Counted from the first letter of the stretch, positions 1 through 6,360 are shown. The stretch: 11,219 nt of DNA from Acidobacteriota bacterium (GCA_021802085.1 JAKAAZ010000109.1:1-11219), one strand, 5' to 3'. Notes: generated by a model from the sequence alone, not told the origin. Numbers and translations: made by a program.

Positions 1-269
1 CGAAGGAAAAACTTCGAATGATTGCGCGTATAACGTATAAATTGTCACCCGGAGCAAGCTAGACCAGTTTCACAGTTGCTGTAATGCGGACATAGCGCTA
101 TCCCACCCTAGCTGCGCTAGGATGGGGCACCCAAACCTTACGCCATCTGTGAAAATGCTCTAACCCGCAAAGGTGGCGTGGTATGGAAAAAGCCAGCGCG
201 GCATGCTAGTCGATGAAGTTTGAACCGCGAGGAAACTGGCCGTGCTGTCACTCGCCACAAATGACCGCA
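1..269. other. Gene-free region downstream of pdxT, rich in inverted repeats
   Basis: No open reading frame here resembles a real gene. The stretch lies beyond the 3' end of the leftward pdxT gene and holds, from left to right: a short 5-bp inverted repeat at the window edge (CGAAG 1-5 with CTTCG 12-16), an AT-rich patch around 30-42, the palindromic element at 68-154, and the left arm of the hairpin at 254-290. An alternative pairing, 138-148 with 171-181 (nine pairs including one G:T, plus two outer G:T pairs), competes with the right arm of the palindromic element. I see no intrinsic terminator with a T tract on either strand and no tRNA-like fold. Confidence 0.6.
68..154. repeat. Nested palindromic element (REP/MITE-like candidate)
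   Basis: The outer arms begin TTTCACAG (68-75) and end CTGTGAAA (147-154). Continuing inward, the arms match at about 15 of 19 positions (68-86 against 136-154). Almost centred inside is a strong hairpin, CCCACCCTAGC (102-112) and GCTAGGATGGG (116-126), with a 3-nt TGC loop and one mismatch. The symmetric nesting and the lack of coding content fit a dispersed non-autonomous palindromic repeat. A structured 3' RNA tail is the alternative. Only one copy is visible in this window, so the repeat nature is inference. Confidence 0.45.
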
Positions 270-290
270 TTATTCGCGGTCATTTGTGGC
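254..290. repeat. Perfect 15-bp inverted repeat overlapping the pdxT stop codon
   Basis: GCCACAAATGACCGC (254-268) and GCGGTCATTTGTGGC (276-290) are exact reverse complements separated by the 7-nt loop ATTATTC. The pdxT stop codon (TAA on the minus strand, 270-272) lies inside the loop, so one arm encodes the last residues of PdxT. A perfect 15-bp stem is very unlikely by chance in 11 kb. No T tract follows on either strand, so it is not a canonical intrinsic terminator. It could stabilise the mRNA 3' end, act as a T-tract-less terminator, or be an inserted palindromic repeat. Confidence 0.7.
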
Positions 291-980
291 TGCCTGGGCT
301 GGGTGTCGGTGCGCCGTTGAAGGACCGCTGCGCGTCTGGCGCGAGTGCTCTTCGACCACCTGCGCAAAGTAGCGATGCACGCGTCGATCTGGATGTTCAT
401 CCTCACTATCGGAGAGATGTTCATCGACATTTTTCGACATACCGCCGGCGCGGGAGAGTTCCGGATGAAACGTTGCTGCCATGATATTCTTCTGGCGCAC
501 CAGAACCGGCGAGCCATCGCGCTGTGCCAGCACTTCCACATCGCTGCCGAGCTCGATCAGCCGCGGGGCGCGAATGAAAACCATTTCCAGCGGACCGCCG
601 GGCAGGGAAGTGGCTCCGGTAACAATTTGACTGTCGATCTGGCGGCCGTAGGCATTGCGTTCCACGGTCGCGTCCAATGCGCCCAAACTCTGCTGCTCTG
701 GATGCGTGACGCGCTTCGCCAGCAGAATGCATCCGGCGCAGGTTCCGAAGGTGGGCCGCATGCGGACGAATTCTTGCAACGGAAGGAAGAGTCCTTCGCG
801 CTCCAGCAGTTTCAAAAACGTGGTGGATTCTCCGCCGGGGATAATCAATCCGTCGACCAGCTCTAAATCCCTGGCGGTACGCACCATTTTCGGCTGCGCG
901 TTTACCTGTTCCAGGGCGAGCGCGTGCGATTCGTAATCCCCTTGCAGGGCCAGCACGCCGATGACAGGAAAAGACTGCAT
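270..980 (-). CDS. pdxT: PdxT, glutaminase subunit of pyridoxal 5'-phosphate synthase
   Basis: PdxT hydrolyses glutamine and passes ammonia to PdxS for PLP synthesis in the deoxyxylulose-phosphate-independent pathway; it acts in the cytoplasm. The 236-residue product shows the class I GATase signature: VIGVLALQGD at the N-terminus, PGGEST (48-53), nucleophile Cys81 in GTCAG, and His172/Glu174 in FHPEL. The start is fixed because family similarity begins within a few residues of it. Two things are odd. The family is usually about 190-200 residues; here roughly 20 extra, mostly acidic residues lie between HPEL (172-175) and the conserved RVHRYF segment (about 200-205), and a poorly conserved-looking tail of about 25 residues follows. 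Both are in frame and the active site is intact. The gene lies 56 bp after pdxS, so an operon is near certain. Confidence 0.95.
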   Translation of the reverse strand: MQSFPVIGVLALQGDYESHALALEQVNAQPKMVRTARDLELVDGLIIPGGESTTFLKLLEREGLFLPLQEFVRMRPTFGTCAGCILLAKRVTHPEQQSLGALDATVERNAYGRQIDSQIVTGATSLPGGPLEMVFIRAPRLIELGSDVEVLAQRDGSPVLVRQKNIMAATFHPELSRAGGMSKNVDEHLSDSEDEHPDRRVHRYFAQVVEEHSRQTRSGPSTAHRHPAQAATNDRE

Positions 981-983
981 GAG

Positions 984-1002
984 GAAATCATCCGATGATT
1001 TC
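984..1002 (-). promoter_or_regulatory. 19-nt palindrome over the pdxT ribosome-binding region
   Basis: GAAATCATC (984-992) and GATGATTTC (994-1002) are perfect reverse complements around one central base. The repeat ends three bases before the pdxT ATG (978-980). In the pdxT mRNA it can fold as an 8-bp stem whose 3-nt loop includes the only Shine-Dalgarno-like GGA (991-993). It could limit pdxT translation relative to pdxS, or be an operator for a dimeric regulator. The palindrome is visible directly; the role is inference. Confidence 0.5.
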
Positions 1003-1036
1003 GTTGTCTACCAGTGGCCAGGACTGCGGTGATCGA

Positions 1037-1969
1037 CTACCAGCCGCGCGTTTGCATCATGGAGGATGCATCCATCGCTGAGACGGCCAGACCCTTCATG
1101 GCGCCGGTGCATTCTGCACTGGTTTCCGCCAGCACCTTGGGATCGTCAAAGAACGTGGTAGCGCGGACGATGGCGCGGGCGCGGCTTGTCGCTTCCTCAA
1201 TACTGGCAAGAGTGGTGGAGTCGCGCATGAAAATGCCGGAGCCGACAAAGACTGCCTCTGCGCCTAACTGGCGAACCAGCGCCGCATCGGCAGGGGTGGC
1301 AATGCCGCCAGCGGAGAAGTTGGGCACCGGGAGCTTGCCCGTTTGCGCCACCATGCGAATCAACTCATAGGGGGCGCGATGATCCTTGGCGGCTGCGAAA
1401 AGTTCTTCCTCGCTCATCACCGTCAACTGACGCATGTCTTTGACGATCTGGCGCAGATGCTTGACTGCATGGACGACGTCGCCGGTTCCTGCTTCGCCTT
1501 TGGTTCGAATCATGGCAGCGCCTTCGGCAATGCGACGCAGGGCCTCGCCCAAGTCGCGCGCGCCACAGACGAAGGGCGTCTTGAAGGCGTGCTTGTTCAC
1601 GTGATGGAGTTCGTCGGCTGGAGTGAGGACTTCCGATTCATCGATAAAATCGACGCCCAGTTCCTGCAAGACCTGCGCTTCCGCAAAATGTCCGATGCGG
1701 CATTTCGCCATCACAGGGATGGAGACGACGGCCATAATATTCTTGATGATGGTGGGCGAAGCCATGCGGGCCACGCCGCCCTCGGCGCGAATCTGCGCGG
1801 GAACTCGCTCGAGCGCCATCACGGCAACCGCGCCGGCCTTCTCGGCGATCTCGGCCTGCTCGGCGTTGATGACGTCCATGATGACGCCGCCTTTCAGCAT
1901 TTCCGCCAAGCCTACCTTCAGGCGCAATCCGTGACTCGCTTCGTTCCCGTTGCTTTGATGATTTGCCAT
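1037..1969 (-). CDS. pdxS: PdxS, synthase subunit of pyridoxal 5'-phosphate synthase
   Basis: PdxS makes PLP from ribose 5-phosphate, glyceraldehyde 3-phosphate and ammonia supplied by PdxT; it is a cytoplasmic (beta/alpha)8 barrel that forms large rings. The 310-residue product has Asp32 in MDVINAEQAE, Lys89 in VMAKCRIGH and Lys157 in RTKGEAGTG. These correspond, with a constant offset of 8, to the Bacillus residues Asp24, Lys81 and Lys149. The phosphate-binding FVGSGIF segment (241-247) and the C-terminal RGW are present. The frame stays open 14 codons upstream, but the ATG at 1969 has a strong AAGGAG seven bases ahead and is the clear start. The gene follows the thioesterase gene by 47 bp and precedes pdxT. 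No oddity is seen. Confidence 0.98.
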   Translation of the reverse strand: MANHQSNGNEASHGLRLKVGLAEMLKGGVIMDVINAEQAEIAEKAGAVAVMALERVPAQIRAEGGVARMASPTIIKNIMAVVSIPVMAKCRIGHFAEAQVLQELGVDFIDESEVLTPADELHHVNKHAFKTPFVCGARDLGEALRRIAEGAAMIRTKGEAGTGDVVHAVKHLRQIVKDMRQLTVMSEEELFAAAKDHRAPYELIRMVAQTGKLPVPNFSAGGIATPADAALVRQLGAEAVFVGSGIFMRDSTTLASIEEATSRARAIVRATTFFDDPKVLAETSAECTGAMKGLAVSAMDASSMMQTRGW

Positions 1970-1976
1970 GGTGCTG

Positions 1977-1982
1977 CTCCTT
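1977..1982 (-). promoter_or_regulatory. Ribosome-binding site that fixes the pdxS start
   Basis: AAGGAG on the minus strand lies seven bases before the ATG at 1967-1969. It decides that start over the in-frame codon at 2011. It is the best Shine-Dalgarno site of the minus-strand gene run, which fits the high PdxS amount expected in PLP synthase. Confidence 0.8.
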
Positions 1983-2016
1983 GCCACTCCGAATCTTTCG
2001 TGGAAATACAAGTTTA

Positions 2017-2544
2017 TCAGCTTCGCCGGCTCCGACTCTTGGGAGTAAGCCGTTGCCCGTACTTGCGAAACATCTCCACGGGATCGATGGCAACAAAGAT
2101 GCCTTCGCCGCGGGCCAGCACTGTTCCGTCGAGTGCGAGGATTTCTCCGGCATGAAAATGCTTGCGGCCGTCCACTTTTACCGGCCAGCCGACAGCGCGA
2201 AGTTTTGTGGCCAGGGGAACTGGCTGGAGATAATCAATCGACATGTTGCGGGTGAGCGCGACCACGCCTTTCTGGCGGTTCACCTTACCCATGGCCTCGT
2301 CCAGAATGGTGGCAATGACGCCGCCATGAACATGGCCCGGCGGACCCTCAAAGCGACGCGGGACACGAAATTCGCACTCCACACCGGCGTTGTGCGGTGT
2401 TTCCTGGAAGCGCAGATGCAGTCCGTGCCGGTTCTCCGGCGCGCAACCGAAGCAATGGTGCGTGACTCCGGGCATGGTGCTCCCGAGGGTGTGGCCGACA
2501 CTGGGAACGCGTTTGCGTTTTGGGGCGCGCTGAGGAGTCTTCAA
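2017..2544 (-). CDS. PaaI-like hotdog-fold thioesterase
   Basis: The predicted product is a cytoplasmic acyl-CoA thioesterase of the hotdog superfamily; the substrate cannot be told from sequence. The core shows CFGC (31-34), GLHL (41-44), the signature HVHGGVIATILDEAMG (71-86) with the acidic pair Asp82-Glu83, then SIDYLQPVPL (102-111), typical of PaaI/YiiD-like proteins. The length of 175 residues assumes a TTG start at 2544, 15 bp after the methyltransferase stop and with a weak GGA six bases ahead. An in-frame ATG at 2475 (152 residues) has GGGAG four bases ahead and sits just before the conserved core, so it is a serious alternative. The longer frame keeps G/C-rich third positions, which slightly favours it. 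The C-terminus is basic (KSRSRRS). It is probably co-transcribed with its neighbours. Confidence 0.85.
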   Translation of the reverse strand: MKTPQRAPKRKRVPSVGHTLGSTMPGVTHHCFGCAPENRHGLHLRFQETPHNAGVECEFRVPRRFEGPPGHVHGGVIATILDEAMGKVNRQKGVVALTRNMSIDYLQPVPLATKLRAVGWPVKVDGRKHFHAGEILALDGTVLARGEGIFVAIDPVEMFRKYGQRLTPKSRSRRS

Positions 2545-2559
2545 ATGGTGTCCATTCTT

Positions 2560-3180
2560 TTAAGTGGAACTCGATGGTTGTTGCGCGATCAACTCCGTAA
2601 CACCTTTGCTGGTGACAGTTTCGTTGTAATGCAGAATTTTCATGCCGCAATAGACTTCCAGCAATTCTTGTGAGCGCAGGAGATGTTCAGCATTGCGCGG
2701 TCCGCGGGGATTGCCGAGCCGCTCATTGTCCTCGGTGTAGGTGCGGTAGAGCAGAATGCCGCCGGGGATGAGAATCTTCGGCAGCCACGGCAGGACGGCG
2801 CGATCCAGAAAAAACGAGACCAGCACAAATCCGAAACGGCGGCCTTGCTGGGCAGATTGGGTAACAACGTCGAGTGCTGTGCCCTGCACGATTTCGAGAG
2901 GAAGACTGTTCGCTGCCGACTTTTCTTTCGCGATCTCCAAGGCAGTTTCGGACCAGTCCACCAAGGCCATGCGCCAACCCTGCTGCGCCAGCCAGATAGC
3001 GTGATGGCCCGCGCCTCCGGCAAGGTCGAGTCCAGTGTCGGCATCCGGCGCAAGGTTCTCGCGTAGAAGAGGCTGCAAATAATTCTTGTGCGCTTCCATG
3101 ACGAACGGGTCGGGTTCGCGAAAGCCAAATTCTCCCGCAAGATATCGCTGATTCCAGCTCTGTCGATCGCTCCCTGGCAT
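2560..3180 (-). CDS. SAM-dependent class I methyltransferase (TehB-like)
   Basis: The predicted product is a cytoplasmic S-adenosylmethionine-dependent methyltransferase of 206 residues. Motif I is GLDLAGGAGHHAIWLA (50-65), followed by the acidic ribose-binding end of strand 2 in MALVDWSETALEIA (71-84). VSFFLDRAVLPWLPKIL (121-137) and PGGILLYRTY (139-148) match motifs IV-V of the TehB/small-molecule group. The N-terminal WNQRY and REPDPFV segments are also usual in that group. The substrate is unknown; thiol, halide or metalloid compounds are known for relatives. ATG at 3180 is the only sensible start, with a weak SD. The gene is first in the leftward run, diverges from miaB across 74 bp, and its stop lies in the same frame as the following thioesterase. 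Confidence 0.88.
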   Translation of the reverse strand: MPGSDRQSWNQRYLAGEFGFREPDPFVMEAHKNYLQPLLRENLAPDADTGLDLAGGAGHHAIWLAQQGWRMALVDWSETALEIAKEKSAANSLPLEIVQGTALDVVTQSAQQGRRFGFVLVSFFLDRAVLPWLPKILIPGGILLYRTYTEDNERLGNPRGPRNAEHLLRSQELLEVYCGMKILHYNETVTSKGVTELIAQQPSSST

Positions 3181-3254
3181 ATGAGATCCAGTGTAACCAA
3201 ATGGGCGATTGCGGTAGCGGAGAGATGGGTTCGCTGCGATATACTTCAGGTGCG
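3181..3254. promoter_or_regulatory. Divergent promoter region between the methyltransferase and miaB
   Basis: This 74-bp gap must start transcription both ways if neither gene relies on a more distant promoter. Rightward, TATACT (3240-3245) is a good -10 box ending nine bases before the miaB ATG, which implies a very short leader. Leftward, TACACT (3195 to 3190 on the minus strand) is a weaker -10 candidate. I find no convincing -35 element for either. Confidence 0.4.
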
Positions 3255-4628
3255 ATGACCCTGCTCGACAAGACGTTTTATATCGAAACTTTTGGCTGCC
3301 AGATGAATGCCCATGACTCGGAAAAAGTCATTGGGACGCTGGTGCAGGAAGGATATCGCCAGGTTGAGACGGAGGTCGAAGCTGGGCTGATTCTGTACAA
3401 CACCTGTTCCATCCGCGATAAGGCCGAGCAGAAGGTATTCAATCGCCTGAACGACTACAAGGCGCTGCACAAGGAAGGGAAGCGCTTTGCTGTGCTTGGC
3501 TGCGTGGCGCAGCAGGAAGGCGAGCGGATCTTCGAGCGAGCGCCCTACGTTTCGCTGGTTTCCGGATCGGCATCCTATCGCAAATTGCCGGAAATGCTGG
3601 TGCAACTGGAAGCTGGCAACAATCGCATCACGGGCCTGGACGACCGGCAGACCGATAAGACCTTTGAGACGGAATTTACCGCGCGCAGCAACAAGCATCG
3701 CGGCTACATCACCATTATTGAAGGCTGCGATAAGTTTTGCTCCTATTGCGTGGTGCCGTACACGCGCGGGAAAGAGCGTAGCCGAACGTCCGACTCCGTG
3801 CTGGCCGAGGCGCGACGAATGGCCGACTCTGGCTATACGGACATCCAACTACTGGGGCAGAACGTAAACTCGTATCGCGATCCGTCGGGCAAAATGAGTT
3901 TCGCCGAGTTGCTGACGGCGGTCGGTCAGGTGGCGGGAATTCGGCGGGTTCGCTTTACGACTTCCCACCCACGCGACTTTACCCGCGATATTGTGGAAGC
4001 CATCGATGCTGTGCCGACTCTTTGCAACCACGTTCATCTACCGGTGCAGAGTGGGTCATCGCGCGTGTTGCAACGAATGCAGCGCGAGTACACACGGGAA
4101 TGGTATTTGGAGCGGATCGCCTGGATTCGGGCGGCGCGGCGCCCCATCAGCCTGACGACGGACATTATCGTTGGGTTTCCCGGGGAGACCGAAGAGGATT
4201 TTGACGAGACGCTCAGCCTGCTGGCGCAGGTTGGCTACGACGCCGTGTTTGCCTTTCAATATTCTCCACGGCGGAATACACCGGCCATATCCATGAAAGA
4301 CAGCATTCCAGAGGACATAAAGAGTCGGAGGCTACAGACTCTTCTCGAATGCCAAAGGGAGATTCAAAGGGTCTTGTACAGCAGGCACATTGGAGAAATC
4401 ATTGAAGTAATGGTTGAAGGAGAGAGGGCTTCCCGCGGCCAGGTTTCCGGACGCAGTTCGCAAAATAAGGTGGTGAACTTTACCGTGGATTCGCCCATTA
4501 TGCCCGCAAACGGAACCTACCTGGATGTCCGCATTACCCAGAGTTTTCCTAACAGCCTGCTGGGCGAGGCTGTGGTTGCCAGTTATTCTTCCAAAGGTAC
4601 GCATCGAGAGGAAGTTCCTGTCGTATGA
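3255..4628 (+). CDS. miaB: MiaB, tRNA-2-methylthio-N6-dimethylallyladenosine synthase
   Basis: MiaB adds the methylthio group to i6A37 of tRNAs that read UNN codons. It is a cytoplasmic radical SAM enzyme with two 4Fe-4S clusters. The 457-residue product has the N-terminal UPF0004 domain with cluster-binding Cys15 (FGCQMNAHDSE), Cys51 (NTCSIRDKAEQK) and Cys83 (LGCVAQQEG). The radical SAM CxxxCxxC is Cys158, Cys162 and Cys165, followed by VVPYTRGKERSR. The segment HVHLPVQSGSSRVLQRM (259-275) and a TRAM domain (about 378-445) complete the usual order. FGCQMN and NTCSIR distinguish it from RimO and MtaB. The frame opens at 3201, but similarity begins with TFYIETFGCQMN, so the ATG at 3255 is chosen; an AGG lies a few bases ahead. 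It overlaps the next gene by 4 bp (ATGA). Confidence 0.97.
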   Translation: MTLLDKTFYIETFGCQMNAHDSEKVIGTLVQEGYRQVETEVEAGLILYNTCSIRDKAEQKVFNRLNDYKALHKEGKRFAVLGCVAQQEGERIFERAPYVSLVSGSASYRKLPEMLVQLEAGNNRITGLDDRQTDKTFETEFTARSNKHRGYITIIEGCDKFCSYCVVPYTRGKERSRTSDSVLAEARRMADSGYTDIQLLGQNVNSYRDPSGKMSFAELLTAVGQVAGIRRVRFTTSHPRDFTRDIVEAIDAVPTLCNHVHLPVQSGSSRVLQRMQREYTREWYLERIAWIRAARRPISLTTDIIVGFPGETEEDFDETLSLLAQVGYDAVFAFQYSPRRNTPAISMKDSIPEDIKSRRLQTLLECQREIQRVLYSRHIGEIIEVMVEGERASRGQVSGRSSQNKVVNFTVDSPIMPANGTYLDVRITQSFPNSLLGEAVVASYSSKGTHREEVPVV

Positions 4629-5152
4629 GCACACCTCCCCAACCCGGCGCAGGTGAAGTGCAGGCGGACGAAATGGAAGTGAAGATTCGCGGCCTGATGA
4701 TGGATCCGGTCACCAACATGCCCATGGTGGTGCTGAAGGACATTCAGAGCGACGCTCTGGTGCCCATATGGGTTGGAATCTTTGAGGCCAACGCCATCGC
4801 CCTGGAGATTGAAAAGACGGCGATGCCGCGCCCGATGACCCACGATCTGCTGGCCAACCTGATCCGCACGCTGGATGGGGAAGTGCGGCGCGTGGTGATT
4901 ACGGAGCTGAAAGACGATGTGTTTTACGCGCTGATCTGGATGGAGCAGGGCGGAGAACTGATCAGCCTGGATGCGCGGCCATCCGATGCACTGGCCCTGG
5001 CACTGCGTACAGATTGCCCGATCTTCCTTTCGGCACAGGTTCTGCGCACCACGCGGATGGCCAATGCGGGCGTGGAGAATTTCTCTACTGAGGAATTGCG
5101 TCGCTGGCTGGAAAATTTGAACGATGAAGATCTCGGCCGCTACAAAATGTAG
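4625..5152 (+). CDS. DUF151 bifunctional-nuclease family protein
   Basis: This 175-residue protein belongs to the DUF151/BFN family. Plant members have been reported to have DNase and RNase activity; the role of bacterial members is largely unknown. The core runs from MEVKIRGLMMDP (17-28) through IWVGIFEANAIALEIE (48-63) and THDLLANLI (72-80) to the hallmark SLDARPSDALALALR (114-128) and CPIFLSAQVL (131-140). The first 16 residues are a polar lead-in, and ATG at position 17 of the protein is a possible shorter start. The start at 4625 is preferred because it overlaps the miaB stop as ATGA, a classic translational coupling. An acidic C-terminal helix (about 154-170) follows the core. It has no signal peptide and is probably cytoplasmic, co-expressed with miaB. 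Confidence 0.92.
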   Translation: MSTPPQPGAGEVQADEMEVKIRGLMMDPVTNMPMVVLKDIQSDALVPIWVGIFEANAIALEIEKTAMPRPMTHDLLANLIRTLDGEVRRVVITELKDDVFYALIWMEQGGELISLDARPSDALALALRTDCPIFLSAQVLRTTRMANAGVENFSTEELRRWLENLNDEDLGRYKM

Positions 5153-5183
5153 CGATCGGCCCTTCGACGCGCCGGTTTTCCTG

Positions 5184-5189
5184 TAAGAT
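5184..5189 (+). promoter_or_regulatory. -10 box candidate directly before the GT9 gene
   Basis: TAAGAT ends seven bases before the ATG at 5197, which would put the transcription start at or next to the start codon. No Shine-Dalgarno sequence is present between them. This fits a leaderless transcript, or the box is fortuitous and the gene is read through from miaB. No clear -35 is seen. Confidence 0.3.
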
Positions 5190-5196
5190 TTCGGCC

Positions 5197-6360
5197 ATGC
5201 CGCCATCATCAAGCAGGTTCTGGAAGAAGGCAGCGTTCCAGACGATCGCCCGCGCGGAACACCTTGTGCGCGGCCGGCATCGATTATCAGAAGTCGATCG
5301 ATTGCAGATTCGGAATTTTCTGGTCCTGCAGCAGGAATCGCCCCTGGGTAGCGTGGTACACGCGACGCCGTTCTACGAAGCGCTGAAACGCGCTGTCCCC
5401 GAGGCTCACGTCACCGTTGCCGCTTCTCGCATGGCGGCTGCGGTTCTGCAACATAATCCCTATATCGATCACAGCGTCGTTACGCCCAATCCCTTTGTGG
5501 ATTTTCGTAATGCGGCGAGAGCGGTGCGAGGACTATTTCAATCCCTCCCGAACGGCACGCGATGCATGGTCACCACCATCGGGAACCAACGCACGCGCCT
5601 CGCGATGCTGAGCCTAATTGCGGGAGACGCGGTGCGGGTTGGCTATACGCTGGCGCCAGAGCTGTATGATTTGCCACTATTCTTCGATCCGGAGCGGGGT
5701 CAAATCGATGGCAATATCGACATCGTACGTAGCCTCGGGCACCATGTACCGTTCTACGAGCCCCGCATTTTCTTTACGGAACGGGATGCCGAACATGCAT
5801 CGCGGTGGCTCGAATCGCTTGCTGTGCCTCCGAGTATGCATCGCGTGGCTTTTGTCACGCAAAACAGCGGCGGCCAGCGCAATCAGTGGAGCGCGGCGCG
5901 TTTTCAGCAGGCGATCTGCCGCTTGTCGCAGCATGGGAACGCTGTGCCAATTTTTCTCGGGACAGCCAACGAGGCTGCAACCATCGAAGATCTGCGGCGC
6001 AGCTTGCCAAATCGAGGAATTTCTCTGGCCGGGAAAACGACCATTTCGGAGCTTGCCGCCGTGCTGGCCCAATGCGATCTGGTCGTCAGCCTGGATACGG
6101 GGACCTTCCACGTGGCACGCGCAGTCAGCTTGCCCGGCGTTGTAATCGCCCAGGCGTGGAAAAGCCCGCTGGAGTGGCTGCCGGTCGAGCATCCTCGCTA
6201 TCGCGTTTTGCGCGGTCCTACAATTCCAGAAGCCCCACCCGATTATTGGATCGAAGAGATCAGCGCGGACCAGGCGTGTGAAGCTGCCATCGAGTTGATG
6301 GCGAAATACCCGGCTGATCCCGCGCAGCGAATGGAACGCCTGCAACATTCGCTTCGCTGA
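5197..6360 (+). CDS. Glycosyltransferase family 9 (heptosyltransferase-like), divergent
   Basis: The protein (387 residues) has the two-domain GT-B architecture of ADP-heptose:LPS heptosyltransferases and probably moves a sugar onto a surface glycan on the cytoplasmic side of the membrane. The N-terminal domain shows FLVLQQESPLGSVVHATPFY (41-60). The C-terminal domain shows VAFVTQNSGGQRNQWSAARF (217-236), PIFLGTANE (251-259) and the GT9 donor-site block VSLDTGTFHVARAV (297-310). By eye, the WaaC-type loop 'MGDVLHT' is replaced by LGSVVHAT, so the Asp proposed as catalytic is Ser52. The Lys two residues before the conserved Trp is Asn229. A basic 39-residue N-terminal extension precedes the first strand. 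It lies 44 bp after the DUF151 gene. Sugar and acceptor cannot be assigned. Confidence 0.88.
   Translation: MPPSSSRFWKKAAFQTIARAEHLVRGRHRLSEVDRLQIRNFLVLQQESPLGSVVHATPFYEALKRAVPEAHVTVAASRMAAAVLQHNPYIDHSVVTPNPFVDFRNAARAVRGLFQSLPNGTRCMVTTIGNQRTRLAMLSLIAGDAVRVGYTLAPELYDLPLFFDPERGQIDGNIDIVRSLGHHVPFYEPRIFFTERDAEHASRWLESLAVPPSMHRVAFVTQNSGGQRNQWSAARFQQAICRLSQHGNAVPIFLGTANEAATIEDLRRSLPNRGISLAGKTTISELAAVLAQCDLVVSLDTGTFHVARAVSLPGVVIAQAWKSPLEWLPVEHPRYRVLRGPTIPEAPPDYWIEEISADQACEAAIELMAKYPADPAQRMERLQHSLR

Noticed and set aside
64..239. CCAGTTTC (64-71) and GAAACTGG (232-239) as ends of one larger element
   Set aside because: Eight-base inverted matches at this distance are common by chance, and no flanking duplication is seen.
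1..240. CRISPR array or tRNA in the gene-free left end
   Set aside because: There are no regularly spaced direct repeats, and no cloverleaf with a T-loop consensus could be drawn.
1343..2155. 270-codon plus-strand frame opposite pdxS
   Set aside because: pdxS on the minus strand has all catalytic residues. The opposing product is His/Asp/Gly-rich and without motifs.
3201..3254. Longer miaB product starting upstream of 3255
   Set aside because: The extra 18 residues have no similarity to MiaB and overlap the presumed -10 box.
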